The position numbers and the translations under genes are program-made. A DNA stretch of 43,400 nt from Pirellula staleyi DSM 6068 (lineage in GTDB: Bacteria; Planctomycetota; Planctomycetia; Pirellulales; Pirellulaceae): NCBI GenBank assembly GCA_945875845.1, contig CAMCMB010000060.1, positions 1 to 43,400 of the forward strand, in the 5' to 3' direction. Positions 32,056-42,275 of the stretch are shown here, piece by piece. Position 1 is the stretch's first letter, and every line of letters begins with the position of its first letter. The notes beneath the pieces were generated by a model. It had not been told where the DNA came from. It ran no database searches and worked only from the letters and a program-made list of their open reading frames with translations.

Positions 32056-32124
32056 GAAATACTCCTATCCACGAAAGGATAGCGCGATTCTAATAGAGTA
32101 TCAGCTCACTAACGCAACATGCCG

Positions 32125-32160
32125 GTAAGCGAGGGTCAATTTCGCAGGTCCCTCGCTTAT
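32125..32160. repeat. Family F hairpin, copy 3
   Basis: GTAAGCGAGGG (32125-32135) pairs with CCCTCGCTTAT (32150-32160), 10 of 11 bases, loop 14 bases. It directly precedes a family B element, as does copy 1 at 11276-11313, so F and B may be parts of one larger element. Confidence 0.8.
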
Positions 32161-32162
32161 GG

Positions 32163-32274
32163 ATTTGTTGATTTTATGGTACGACGGACTTCCAAGTCCG
32201 TCGAATTCCCCACTTACGGACTCGGAAGTCCGTCCTACCGCCCTCAACCAATAACGACTTCACTAAAAACAAGC
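32163..32274. repeat. Family B MITE-like element, copy 2
   Basis: Left end ATTTGTTGATTTTATGGTAC, right end CACTAAAAACAAGC, with internal hairpin units GACGGACTTCCAAGTCCGTC (32183-32202) and TACGGACTCGGAAGTCCGTC (32215-32234) and the shared tail CCAATAACGACTTCACT. It lies about 80 bases before the phosphoglycerate mutase gene. Confidence 0.85.
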
Positions 32275-32355
32275 CGCTACGTATCGGGTTATGATTGGTA
32301 GTTTTCTGTCTGCCGCTCGCCTTACTAAACCCTCAACGATGATTTGGAGAAGAAA

Positions 32356-33561
32356 ATGGACATGCATACTTTGACTCGCGAACTACAACTTAGCAATGAC
32401 AGCAAAATTGTCATGCTGGTTGCCGACGGGTTAGGTGGACTGCCCATGTCGCCAGGCGGGAAGACGGAACTCGAAACGGCAAAGACCCCAAATTTGGACG
32501 CGTTAGCCGTCCGCGGCGTTCAAGGGGCTAGCATTCCAGTCAAGCCGGGAATTGCTCCCGGAAGCGGCCCCGGACACTTAGGCTTGTTCGGCTACGATCC
32601 GCTGAAATACCAAATCGGACGGGGTGCATTGGAAGCAACCGGGATCGGTTTTGAGCTCAAGGAAGGTGATGTCGCAATTCGGTGCAATTTTTGCACGCTC
32701 GATACGAACGGAAACATCTCGGACCGGCGTGCTGGCCGAATCAGCAGTGAAGAAAGCGCTCCGATTGCTATCTCTCTCCGGCAAGTGAAGATTCCCGGAA
32801 TCGAGATCTTCGTTGAACCGGTCAAGGAACATCGCTTTGTGGTGGTCTTTCGGGGCGCCGGACTGGGCGGAAATGTTTCGGACACCGATCCACAACGAAC
32901 GGGCGTACCCCCGCTTGACCCACGAGCACACGACACAGGAAGCGAACGGACGGCTCAAGTCGCGAAGGAATTTTTGGTACAAGCCAAGAAAATTCTAGCG
33001 GGGCATCCCAAGGCCAACTTCCATACGATGCGTGGGTTTGCCAACAAGCCGGCCTTGCCATCCTATCAAGAAGTTTACGGCCTAAAAGCAGCTGCGATTG
33101 CGGTCTATCCAATGTACAAAGGGCTTGCGCGTTTGGTCGGCATGAACATTGTAGGCAACGCACAAACGCTTGCCGAACAAATAGATACACTGGAGCAACT
33201 CTGGGCACAATTCGATTTCTTTTTCATCCATTTCAAGTATACCGATAGCACGGGCGAAGATGGCAATTTCGCGGAAAAGGTAAAACGTATCGAAGAGCTC
33301 GACGGTGTCCTACCCCGCATCGCGAAATTGAATCCAACGGTCATGATCGTAACCGGCGACCACAGCACTCCTAGTTTCTTGCAAAGCCACTCGTGGCATC
33401 CCGTTCCGACGCTTTTGGTGTCCGATTGTTGCCGCCCAGACCCGCATACCGCTTTCAACGAATCGACATGCATCACGGGCGGTCTTGGGCACTTCGAAGC
33501 TCAGTATTTGATGACTTTGGCCATGGCAAACGCAGGTCGGCTCGGCAAATATGGAGCATAG
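32356..33561 (+). CDS. apgM: 2,3-bisphosphoglycerate-independent phosphoglycerate mutase, archaeal type
   Basis: A 401-residue member of the alkaline phosphatase superfamily that interconverts 3- and 2-phosphoglycerate. It has the ApgM layout rather than the GpmI one: MLVADGLGGLP with metal-binding D24, AKTPNLDALAVRGVQG, the nucleophile region PGIAPGSGPGHLGLFGYDP (S70), YQIGRGALEATGIGFEL, and the C-terminal metal site VTGDHSTPSFLQSHSWHPVP. The ATG at 32356 has GGAG six bases upstream; a TTG at 32344 in the same frame is less likely because it overlaps that ribosome site. The C25 peptidase gene starts 5 bases after its stop. Planctomycetes commonly carry the archaeal-type enzyme. Confidence 0.93.
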   Translation: MDMHTLTRELQLSNDSKIVMLVADGLGGLPMSPGGKTELETAKTPNLDALAVRGVQGASIPVKPGIAPGSGPGHLGLFGYDPLKYQIGRGALEATGIGFELKEGDVAIRCNFCTLDTNGNISDRRAGRISSEESAPIAISLRQVKIPGIEIFVEPVKEHRFVVVFRGAGLGGNVSDTDPQRTGVPPLDPRAHDTGSERTAQVAKEFLVQAKKILAGHPKANFHTMRGFANKPALPSYQEVYGLKAAAIAVYPMYKGLARLVGMNIVGNAQTLAEQIDTLEQLWAQFDFFFIHFKYTDSTGEDGNFAEKVKRIEELDGVLPRIAKLNPTVMIVTGDHSTPSFLQSHSWHPVPTLLVSDCCRPDPHTAFNESTCITGGLGHFEAQYLMTLAMANAGRLGKYGA

Positions 33562-33566
33562 AGTCA

Positions 33567-35243
33567 ATGAACAAACGATTTGTTTTGCGCCTTTCGATTG
33601 GCCTGTTTTTTTTGGGTGCGTGCATCGGCAGCGCCTATGCCGAGAAACCGCCTGCTAGCGTCAAGTCCTCGGTGATTGTCGTTCGCCCTCGGGGATGGGG
33701 CGACGCATTGGCGGAATGGATGCAATATCGACAAAGCAGATACCATTTGATTGAACTGGATGCATGCGATTCTCCGCATGAGTTGCGCCGAACAATCCTT
33801 CGTCAAGTAAGCCAAGCCAGGATTCCCGTCACGGCTATTTTGTTGTGCGGTGATGTTGCCGTTGCAAACGATCCCAAGTCCACCAAGGCGGTACGAGTGA
33901 CTCTTGTGCCGACCTTTGAAACGATAACGCGAGTGAAACTGGGTCCTTTCACCACGCCAACCTTGGCAACCGATCTTTTTTACGGGGACGTCAACGACGA
34001 CGAGTGCCCAGACATAGCCGTGGGACGACTGCCAGCAAAATCCGCTGCAGACTTAACGCGAATGCTCAGACGGAGTATCGACTACGAGCAATCGCAGTCG
34101 TTTGGACCTTGGCGAGATCGCATTCATGCCACGGCAGGAGTTGGGGGTTTTGGCGTCATCGCGGACACCGCCATCGAGACCGTTACCAGGCGATTGCTCT
34201 CAGAAGGCATTCCCGATCGGTTTCAGTTGCAGATGACCCATGCAAGTTTGACAAGCCCGTTCTGTCCCGACCCGCATCGACTGACACAATCCTTCATCGG
34301 TAAGATCAACGAAGGCGGACTATTTTGGGTCTACATGGGACATGGAAATGTGCACCAATTGGATCACTTTGCGGTCGGCGATGAGGTTTTACCTATTTGT
34401 TCGGAGGAACACATTCCACAATTCCACGTTCAAGATGGTCCGCCGATTGCAGTCATGCTCGCCTGCTTCACCGGCGCATTCGATGCCAAGATCGATTGCT
34501 TTGCGGAAATGCTCTTAGCCAAAAACGACGGCCCTATCGCCGTTATCGCCGGTTCGCGGGTCACCATGCCCTACGGACTGAGCCAGTTTTCGACTGAGTT
34601 GATGGACGGCTGTTTTCAAGATCGAACCGAGACTCTCGGTGAGATCGTCCTCAACGCAAAAAAGAGTATCTGGAACCAAACAGAGGCGGGCAAGGACGGC
34701 AGCGACCAAGCAAGCACGAAAAATCGGCTTCGAGACAATCAACAGTTGTTGATTGCAAATATGGCCACCGCGCTTAGTCCGGCCGGACATGATTTATCGG
34801 AAGAGCGCAAGGAGCACGTTCGTTTGATGAATCTGCTCGGCGACCCTTTGCTTCGCATTCGGCAACCTGCTGAAATATCGATTCAGTGTGAAGAGCAGCA
34901 CCAGTCTGGCGCAACGATCAAGCTCAAAGGGATTTCTCCCATTTCGGGACAATTGCATGTTGAATTGGTCCTGTCGCGAGATCGATTGCCTGACGGGATC
35001 AAAACGGTTCCTACCTTTGATGGAGCTCTGGAACAGCGTCAACAAATGCAACAGAACTATACCCAGGCCAGCAATTTGGTTTTATTGCAATCAGAACAGA
35101 CCGTTGAACCCGGGGATTTCGCGGTGGATATTCCGATCCCAATGGACTGCCGCGGACGGTGCGTCGTTCGAGCGGTTGTTTATGGTGCCGACGATTGGGC
35201 CTCGGGCACGCAACGCATCAAAGTGACAAGGCCATCCAAGTAG
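33567..35243 (+). CDS. Secreted C25-family (gingipain-like) cysteine peptidase
   Basis: A 558-residue protein with a signal peptide (MNKRFVLRLSIGLFFLGACI...AYAEK). The catalytic pair of peptidase family C25 is visible: H259 in VYMGHGN and C300 in VMLACFTGAF, with ATDLFYGDVNDDECPDIAVG and GRLPAKSAADL upstream, also found in gingipain-type catalytic domains. The end of the catalytic region carries LMNLLGDPLLRIRQP, a family feature, and a C-terminal Ig-like domain (about 440-558) follows. It should cleave proteins outside the cytoplasm; specificity is unknown. There is no PorSS type IX sorting domain that I can see, unlike in Bacteroidetes gingipains. It follows apgM by 5 bases, so the two are probably co-transcribed. 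Confidence 0.85.
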   Translation: MNKRFVLRLSIGLFFLGACIGSAYAEKPPASVKSSVIVVRPRGWGDALAEWMQYRQSRYHLIELDACDSPHELRRTILRQVSQARIPVTAILLCGDVAVANDPKSTKAVRVTLVPTFETITRVKLGPFTTPTLATDLFYGDVNDDECPDIAVGRLPAKSAADLTRMLRRSIDYEQSQSFGPWRDRIHATAGVGGFGVIADTAIETVTRRLLSEGIPDRFQLQMTHASLTSPFCPDPHRLTQSFIGKINEGGLFWVYMGHGNVHQLDHFAVGDEVLPICSEEHIPQFHVQDGPPIAVMLACFTGAFDAKIDCFAEMLLAKNDGPIAVIAGSRVTMPYGLSQFSTELMDGCFQDRTETLGEIVLNAKKSIWNQTEAGKDGSDQASTKNRLRDNQQLLIANMATALSPAGHDLSEERKEHVRLMNLLGDPLLRIRQPAEISIQCEEQHQSGATIKLKGISPISGQLHVELVLSRDRLPDGIKTVPTFDGALEQRQQMQQNYTQASNLVLLQSEQTVEPGDFAVDIPIPMDCRGRCVVRAVVYGADDWASGTQRIKVTRPSK

Positions 35244-35360
35244 AAAAGTGTGTTTAACCACCTTTAAGGCGAGCGACAGACCAAAAACGATCAGTCATAA
35301 CCCAATGCGATGGGACCGGTAGGGGCAAGGCCATTTAGGCCGCCCGGTGCTTTGCTTAAT

Positions 35361-35421
35361 GGGAGGGTGAGGCTCCTGCCGAACCATTGCGTCGTAAGCT
35401 CGGCAGGAGCCTCGCCCTCCC
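35361..35421. repeat. Family C hairpin, copy 3 (inverted)
   Basis: Arms at 35361-35385 (GGGAGGGTGAGGCTCCTGCC...) and 35398-35421 (...GGCAGGAGCCTCGCCCTCCC). The T/C and A/G differences between arms are the mirror image of copies 1 and 2, so this copy is inverted, and the flank (TCGACATGAGAAAGATGTTT, 35439-35458) matches the reverse complement of the copy 2 flank. It lies between the convergent C25 peptidase and glpF genes. Confidence 0.9.
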
Positions 35422-35501
35422 ATTGATTTCCGATGGTTCGACATGAGAAAGATGTTTAGAACAAAACGTCGGACGTGGCCCGAGCGTCCCGCTCCTCGGC
35501 G

Positions 35502-36257
35502 TCAGGTTTGAGAAACCGCGATGTAAACAAGTGCTGCAAGGACCGCACCGGCGATTGGACCCGCAACGGGTATCCACGCATATTCCCAATCGCTATCTCG
35601 TTTTCCCTCAATCGGTAGAAAGTGGTGTACGATTCGCGGCCCGAGATCGCGGGCTGGATTGATCGCGTGCCCGGTTGTTCCTCCAAGGGAAAGGCCAATG
35701 CCAAAGACGATCAACGCAACGGGGATCAGTCCCAAACTGCCCAATCCAAACTCGGGCGGATTGCCAGCGTTCCCTTGAAAAACGTTTTCAAGCGACGCGG
35801 GCTCGATCAAGAGGATGGGGAGAACGAGCATCATGGTCCCAACGACTTCGCAGAAAAAACATTGCCAAGCTCCTCGGATATTGGGGGCTGTGCAAAAGCA
35901 AGCGAGTTTGTCATCCGCGCTTTTCGTTGCTTTAAAATGTTCGCGATAAAAGCAATAGATCACGACGGCCCCTACCATAGCGCCCAATATCTGCGCGATG
36001 ACGTAACCCAAGGCTTTGCCTACCGCGAACTTTCCAGCAAGTACTAACCCGATCGTGACCGCAGGGTTCAGATGAGCGCCGCTTGCTTTTACACTGCAAA
36101 GCGCCCCAATAAAAACGGCCAAGCTCCATCCTGCCGAAATGACGAGCCAGCCCGCGTTGTTTCCTTTGGTTCTTGCCAACACGACGTTGGCCACCACGCC
36201 ATTTCCAAAGACAATCAGAATCAGTGTTCCAAGAAACTCAGCCACGACAGGATTCAT
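35502..36257 (-). CDS. glpF: Glycerol uptake facilitator (aquaglyceroporin)
   Basis: A 251-residue MIP-family channel with six membrane helices and two NPA half-helices: AHLNPAVTIG (NPA at 64-66) and GHAINPARDLGPR. The Asp following NPAR in the second motif is the mark of glycerol facilitators rather than water channels. It admits glycerol for GlpK to trap. The ATG at 36257 is preceded by AAAGGAAAACAATTG; an in-frame TTG directly before it is part of that leader. It is the last gene of the glpK-glpD-glpF operon, 42 bases after the glpD stop. Confidence 0.95.
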   Translation of the reverse strand: MNPVVAEFLGTLILIVFGNGVVANVVLARTKGNNAGWLVISAGWSLAVFIGALCSVKASGAHLNPAVTIGLVLAGKFAVGKALGYVIAQILGAMVGAVVIYCFYREHFKATKSADDKLACFCTAPNIRGAWQCFFCEVVGTMMLVLPILLIEPASLENVFQGNAGNPPEFGLGSLGLIPVALIVFGIGLSLGGTTGHAINPARDLGPRIVHHFLPIEGKRDSDWEYAWIPVAGPIAGAVLAALVYIAVSQT

Positions 36258-36299
36258 CAATTGTTTTCCTTTGGGAATGCGAGGTGGGTTTAACCAAAT

Positions 36300-37880
36300 T
36301 TAAACCAGAGTATACAAGCTCGCAGTCCGTTGAAAGGCTGCCCATTGAGCCGCTTGCCATTTTTCGTCGCGATTCAATTCACTCGCCATTATTTGGCAAA
36401 CGGCGGGAGCCATTTCGAGCGATGCTCGTGCGTTGAGAAACAGAGCGCGCGTTCGTCGGGCCAGTACATCCTCCAGGGTGCGCGCCCATTCGTGCCGAAC
36501 CGCCCAAACCACGTGTGCCCCGCAGATGGGCAAGTCCGCATGCAAACGTTCACCGAGCGACGGCGTCTGGCGGATCAATTGCTCTAGCCATTCGGCATCG
36601 GATCCATAAACCGAACCGTCCACCGAAGGGGCTATGTCAAGATCTTGAGGACAGCCGTGGAGGCGTAAATCATGAGTTACCGAGGGACGATGCGGTTTAC
36701 CGATTAGTTGAAAAACGCGATCGATACAGTCCTCTGCCATTTGCCGATACGTGGTCCACTTGCCGCCGGTGATGGTAAGCAACCCTGCGGAGGAAACCTC
36801 CAGTGTATGGTCGCGAGAAAGCGTCGATGTTTTCGCGCCAGGCCGAGTTTGGACGAGAGGCCGTATGCCCACAAAAACGCTCAAGCAATCCTCGCGAGTG
36901 GGCTGCTTGCGCAGATATTGCCCTGCCGTTTCCAGCAAAAACGCGATTTCCTCGTCCAAGGCCTGAGGCTCTTCGTGGATTGCGGTAATCGGAGTGTCGG
37001 TTGTCCCCAGCAACACATGTTCGTGCCATGGAATGATAAACATCACCCGCCCATCGCGCGTCTTGGGGACGATCAACGCCGTCTTGCCTGGAAAGAATTC
37101 TTTGCCAAGGACCAAGTGAATGCCTTGGCTGGCTGCCACTAGGGGTGCAGTGTCGGCTTGGTCCATTCGTCGAATCGAATCACAAAACGGGCCGGTTGCA
37201 TTGAGAATACAGCGTCCGCGAAACGTGTGAGTCGCTCCTGTTTCTTCATCGCGACAGACAACACCCTCGACTCGTCCGCTTAGGTTTTTGGCAAGTTCGA
37301 GGACCCTTGCCGCATTGACGAGCGTCGCTCCTTGCTCGGCGGCTGTTTGAACCATGTTGACCAACAAGCGTGAATCGTCGAACTGGCCATCAAAGTACAA
37401 GATTCCTCCATAGAGTCCGTTGGGTGCGAGCGCTGTTTGTTTCGAAAGGACCTGAGCCTTGGATTGCCCTTTGGACTGCGGGAAATCGCGACTGCTGGCC
37501 AACCAATCGTAAACCTTCATTCCGAAGCGGTAAAAGCAGAATTCGAAAAGAGAGCGACAGGGTAGAATGAACTCCAAGGCGTGAACGAGATGGGGCGCGT
37601 TTTTTAGCAATTGAGAACGCTCTCGAAGCGATTCCCGCACCAGTGCGAAATTGCCTTGACCCAAGTAGCGAACCCCCCCATGAATGAGCTTCGTCGACCG
37701 GCTGGACGTTCCTTTACCAAAGTCGGTTCCCTCAAGGAGCAGCACCGAAAGGCCGCGACAAGCAGCGTCCAGGGCTGCTCCAACGCCGGAGGCGCCCCCT
37801 CCGATGATGATAAGGTCCCAGGGGTTCGTCCGTTGGATGGCCGCTTCCAGATGCCGATCGCGATCGAATTGGGGTGTCAT
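36300..37880 (-). CDS. glpD: Aerobic glycerol-3-phosphate dehydrogenase (FAD)
   Basis: A 526-residue membrane-associated flavoprotein that oxidises glycerol-3-phosphate to dihydroxyacetone phosphate and passes electrons to quinone. The FAD-binding motif is [20 protein letters not shown] (22-41), followed by [17 protein letters not shown], typical of Glp[21 protein letters not shown] and the [17 protein letters not shown] segment are further landmarks, and a C-terminal helical domain (DAO_C) follows. I start at ATG 37880, which overlaps the glpK stop by 4 bases (ATGA); the frame runs on to 37994 inside glpK. Translational coupling with glpK is therefore likely. Confidence 0.95.
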   Translation of the reverse strand: MTPQFDRDRHLEAAIQRTNPWDLIIIGGGASGVGAALDAACRGLSVLLLEGTDFGKGTSSRSTKLIHGGVRYLGQGNFALVRESLRERSQLLKNAPHLVHALEFILPCRSLFEFCFYRFGMKVYDWLASSRDFPQSKGQSKAQVLSKQTALAPNGLYGGILYFDGQFDDSRLLVNMVQTAAEQGATLVNAARVLELAKNLSGRVEGVVCRDEETGATHTFRGRCILNATGPFCDSIRRMDQADTAPLVAASQGIHLVLGKEFFPGKTALIVPKTRDGRVMFIIPWHEHVLLGTTDTPITAIHEEPQALDEEIAFLLETAGQYLRKQPTREDCLSVFVGIRPLVQTRPGAKTSTLSRDHTLEVSSAGLLTITGGKWTTYRQMAEDCIDRVFQLIGKPHRPSVTHDLRLHGCPQDLDIAPSVDGSVYGSDAEWLEQLIRQTPSLGERLHADLPICGAHVVWAVRHEWARTLEDVLARRTRALFLNARASLEMAPAVCQIMASELNRDEKWQAAQWAAFQRTASLYTLV

Positions 37881-39379
37881 GAGTTCGAATGTTCCCAGTC
37901 TTTGGAACGTTCTAGGGCTCGCTTCCATTGTTCGCGACGACTGACGGCTTCGTTGGCCGGCATGGTCGGTTCGAAGACGCGATCGGTTTGCCAAATCGAT
38001 TCGATGTCCGAGGGATCTCGCCAGTATCCAACAGCCAGCCCCGCTAAAAAGGCTGCGCCGAGCGCGGTTGTTTCGATGATCTTAGGGCGTACGACGGGCG
38101 CTTGAAGAATGTCCGCTTGAAACTGCATGAGAAGGTTATTGGCGGAGGCGCCACCGTCGACACGAAGCTGGTCGATTTGAATGCCGGAATCGTGTTCCAT
38201 GGCATCCAAAACATCAGCGACTTGAAAGGCGATCCCTTCCAAGGCTGCGCGAGCGATATGGGCCTTGTTCGTCCCTCGCGTCAATCCGAGAATGGTGCCT
38301 CGCGCATAGGCATCCCAGTGAGGCGCCCCGAGTCCCGCAAAAGCAGGAACCAAAAATACACCTCCGCTATCGGCGACACTCGCCGCCAACGCTTCGACGT
38401 CGCTCGCCGATTGAATGATTCCAAGTTCATCGCGAAGCCACTGAACCACTGCGCCAGCGATGAAGACACTCCCCTCGAGCGCAAACTGTGACGGGGACAT
38501 TGGACCGAGTTTCCACGCGAGAGTTGCGAGCAACCGATGTTTGGAAATCTGCGGTTTATCGCCCACATTCATCAACATGAAACAACCGGTGCCGTAGGTG
38601 TTCTTGGCCATGCCATGCCGCAGACAATTCTGACCAAACAGTGCCGCTTGTTGATCGCCTGCGATCCCCGCGATCGAAACGGGGCGATCAAAAATACCTT
38701 GCCCCGATTCACCGTAGACTTCACTGCTGGCTCGAATGGTTGGCAGCATGGACCGAGGGACCTTGAGCAACGAGAGCAATTCATTGTCCCAATCACCGGT
38801 CTGCAAATCGAAGAGCAAGGTTCGCGAGGCATTGCTCGGATCTGTGATGTGCAAATGGCCGTGGGTCAATTTCCAAATCAGCCATGAATCGATCGTGCCG
38901 CAAGCGAGTTCACCGCGGTCGGCTCTGGCTCTTGCATTGGGAACGTTGTCAAGAATCCACTGGATCTTGGTCCCAGAGAAATAAGCGTCAACCACCAATC
39001 CTGTCTTGCGTTGAATGAGATCGGCATGCCCGTCCTGGCGAAGTCGATCGCAGATGAATGCCGTTCTTCGGTCCTGCCAAACGATGGCGTTGTAGATCGG
39101 TTTTCCAGTCGCTCGCTCCCAAACCACGGTGGTTTCGCGTTGGTTGGTGATGCCGATGGCGGCAATGTCTTGAGTCCCGAGCTTACAGGCTGAGATCGCT
39201 TCCTTGGCGACTGCCAACTGCGAGTCCCAAATTTCTTCTGGATCGTGTTCGACCCAACCGTTCTGCGGATAGATTTGACGGAACTCTTTTTGCGCGACTC
39301 GGTGTATTGAGCCTTGATGATCGAAGAGGATAGCGCGAGAACTGGTGGTGCCCTGGTCGAGAGCCATGATGAAGGACAT
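37877..39379 (-). CDS. glpK: Glycerol kinase
   Basis: A 500-residue FGGY-family kinase that phosphorylates glycerol with ATP. The phosphate-1 motif is [16 protein letters not shown] (5-20). [24 protein letters not shown] (about 80-105), [25 protein letters not shown], and the FGGY signature region [21 protein letters not shown] near residue 370 are all present. Length matches E. coli GlpK (502). The frame extends to 39502, but ATG 39379 gives the standard N-terminus and has AAGG upstream. It is the first gene of the glp operon. A family E repeat lies upstream of it. Confidence 0.97.
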   Translation of the reverse strand: MSFIMALDQGTTSSRAILFDHQGSIHRVAQKEFRQIYPQNGWVEHDPEEIWDSQLAVAKEAISACKLGTQDIAAIGITNQRETTVVWERATGKPIYNAIVWQDRRTAFICDRLRQDGHADLIQRKTGLVVDAYFSGTKIQWILDNVPNARARADRGELACGTIDSWLIWKLTHGHLHITDPSNASRTLLFDLQTGDWDNELLSLLKVPRSMLPTIRASSEVYGESGQGIFDRPVSIAGIAGDQQAALFGQNCLRHGMAKNTYGTGCFMLMNVGDKPQISKHRLLATLAWKLGPMSPSQFALEGSVFIAGAVVQWLRDELGIIQSASDVEALAASVADSGGVFLVPAFAGLGAPHWDAYARGTILGLTRGTNKAHIARAALEGIAFQVADVLDAMEHDSGIQIDQLRVDGGASANNLLMQFQADILQAPVVRPKIIETTALGAAFLAGLAVGYWRDPSDIESIWQTDRVFEPTMPANEAVSRREQWKRALERSKDWEHSNS

Positions 39380-39447
39380 GATGCTACCTTGTACTGCCGA
39401 GGAGAGAGTCGGGACGCAACGGCGATAGAGTATAGCGTGAAAGCCTT

Positions 39448-39562
39448 TGGTCGACTGGCACAAGGCCAGTGAAACAAGGCCAGTGGAGCCAACCAGTGGC
39501 ATGAATCAAATGCCCCTGGGTTTACCCCAGGGGATCGTTACCTTCACGCTAGGCCAGCGGCA
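39448..39562. repeat. Family E element, copy 1
   Basis: The core hairpin is CCCCTGGGTTTACCCCAGGGG (39513-39533): an 8 bp stem around TTTAC. It is followed by ATCGTTACCTTCACGCTAGG (39534-39553). Before it, GGCCAGTG recurs twice at about 39468-39487, and CCAGTGGCATG precedes the hairpin. The whole segment matches, in reverse orientation, 41861-41937. It fills the gap between clpX and glpK. Confidence 0.8.
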
Positions 39563-39584
39563 TGCAGACTCAGGCACTGCAAAC

Positions 39585-40886
<1,302 letters not shown>

Positions 40887-41179
40887 TCTCGACTCCTTGC
40901 TTGTTCGCTGAGCGAAGCATGATGGAGACGACTTGTCTCAGCACACTAAGCTCAGCTGGCGAATGGACACGTAATATGTGGAAGCTCGATTGGTTTTCAC
41001 AAGGAGAGTCTGCGTTGCAGACCTTCTTTGAATCGAACCGGGCGTCCGTGTCCGCAGTTTCGAGCCGATGGTATTTTTTCGTTGCGTCAGGACAAATGCC
41101 CTAACTGGTACGGCCTCCCAGACCGATATAAGATTCACAGAAAAGTCATTCTAACACACAAAAGTGACGTAATCAGCGA

Positions 41180-41506
41180 TTATTCTTCGTCCGATTTTCG
41201 AGCGCTCTGGATGTCGATCGTTTCTGGCGAGGGCAGCGAGGACCTACGAGGAGACTCCGCCAACAACGAAGCTATGTTTCGGAATTCTGCTTCGTCAATG
41301 TAACCTCCACTCTTCATTTCTTCAAAATTCTTTCGTAGCATTTCATCCACTGGGGCGTCTTGGCTGTTGGAATCGCGCAATCTTGACAACAGTCGAACTG
41401 CGATAGCACATACAGCCAACAAAATCAGAACACCAAGAGCGGCCTGAAAAGTTGAGTTGGACAGCAACCCCCCAATCCCAGAACCAAGGTTTCGTGCAGT
41501 AATCAT
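41180..41506 (-). CDS. Small single-pass membrane protein of unknown function
   Basis: A 108-residue protein with one clear membrane helix (about 20-40: FQAALGVLILLAVCAIAVRL) and a charged C-terminal part containing MLRKNFEEMKSGGYIDEAEF, which resembles a short SHOCT-like helix pair (L-x-x-L/F-x-x-M/L-x-x-x-G-x-I-x-x-x-E-F). SHOCT-type segments often end membrane proteins of unknown role. It lies alone between clpX (same strand, 293 bases further on) and the DUF1559 gene. The ATG at 41506 lacks a strong ribosome site. I consider it a probable real gene. Confidence 0.65.
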   Translation of the reverse strand: MITARNLGSGIGGLLSNSTFQAALGVLILLAVCAIAVRLLSRLRDSNSQDAPVDEMLRKNFEEMKSGGYIDEAEFRNIASLLAESPRRSSLPSPETIDIQSARKSDEE

Positions 41507-41745
41507 TGAGGTGAAAAATCAAGAGGGTGAGTTTGGGTTCCCAATCGGACGCGATGCCTTTAACACTCGATTCATCCCGAGAATCTTTCTCGCTTTGCAC
41601 GGGCGAATGGTATGCATGCACCAGTAGCAAAGTCCAGCCTTTTTAATCGAAAAATCGACCAGTTTCCAGAGAATCTTTTGGGGAAATGGGCAACGCGGGA
41701 TTTTTGCGCAAGCGATGCCAGTGGCGACTGACCTTCGCCCTAGCG

Positions 41746-41858
41746 GCTTGTTGCTTTAATGGTATGACGGACTTCCAAGTCCGTCGAATTCCCCATTGAC
41801 GGACTTGGAAGTCCGTCTTACGGCCTTATCCAATAACGAATTCACTAAATCAACAAGC
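41746..41858. repeat. Family B MITE-like element, copy 3, with 8 bp flanking direct repeat
   Basis: 113 bp with terminal inverted repeats GCTTGTTGCTTTA (left) and TAAATCAACAAGC (right), 12 of 13 matched. Inside are GACGGACTTCCAAGTCCGTC (41766-41785) and GACGGACTTGGAAGTCCGTC (41798-41817). It is flanked by CCCTAGCG on both sides (41738-41745 and 41859-41866), which could be a target-site duplication. Confidence 0.85.
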
Positions 41859-41860
41859 CC

Positions 41861-41937
41861 CTAGCGTGAAGGCAACGATCCACTGGGGTAAGCCCAGCGG
41901 CATTGGATTGCATGCCACTGGCTTTACGCCAGTGGTG
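41861..41937. repeat. Family E element, copy 2 (inverted)
   Basis: CTAGCGTGAAGGCAACGATC, then CACTGGGGTAAGCCCAGCGG, and CCACTGGCTTTACGCCAGTGG as a second hairpin (about 41917-41937). It is the reverse complement of the element at 39448-39562 at most positions. Confidence 0.8.
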
Positions 41938-42142
41938 ACCAAGGGGCCGGTTCCCGCCGTTAAAACACGGTGCCTTGCGCGCTGGTTTGCGCGATAGCTG
42001 CCGTGCAAATCGACTAAAGTTCTTGATCTGGAGGCGATTGCGAGTCCTACAACTCTAATGGCAGGCATAAAGCCAACACTGTGCCTTTTTATCGCCATTA
42101 CGACCAATATTACCGATAAACCGCCAAATAACTTCCATTTGC

Positions 42143-42171
42143 TTGACTTGGGTTGTCGAAACGTTTATAAA
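42143..42171 (+). promoter_or_regulatory. Sigma-70-like promoter of the DUF1559 gene
   Basis: TTGACT (42143-42148) and TATAAA (42166-42171) are separated by exactly 17 bases, close to the housekeeping consensus. It lies about 100 bases before the ATG at 42276, and no other gene on this strand intervenes, so a leader of about 95-100 bases is expected. GAGAGG at about 42264-42269 is the likely ribosome site. Confidence 0.7.
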
Positions 42172-42275
42172 AATAGGGCGGGCCCTGGTTACCCTTAAAT
42201 CCTATTTATGGCGATCCTTTTTAACCTAGGGACCTGGTGTGAAAGAGTTTCGTTTTCTTTTTTGAGAGGTTTGCT

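Larger units (their letters stand above)
31815..32355. other. Gap with transposase fragment and families F and B
   Basis: The stretch holds, in order, a degenerate family F hairpin with the beginning of a family B element (31838-31893), a transposase N-terminal fragment on the minus strand (31927-32055), a second family F hairpin (32125-32160) and a complete family B element (32163-32274). The promoter for the phosphoglycerate mutase gene must lie in the last 80 bases or within the repeats. Confidence 0.7.
41507..42275. other. Long gap with family B, family E and the DUF1559 promoter
   Basis: No convincing gene. 41507-41735 holds nothing I can name and must include the promoter of the small membrane protein gene. 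A family B element (41746-41858) and a family E element (41861-41937) follow back to back. After about 42110 come the promoter and a leader of about 100 bases for the DUF1559 gene. An 85-codon minus-strand frame here is mostly family E sequence. Confidence 0.6.
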
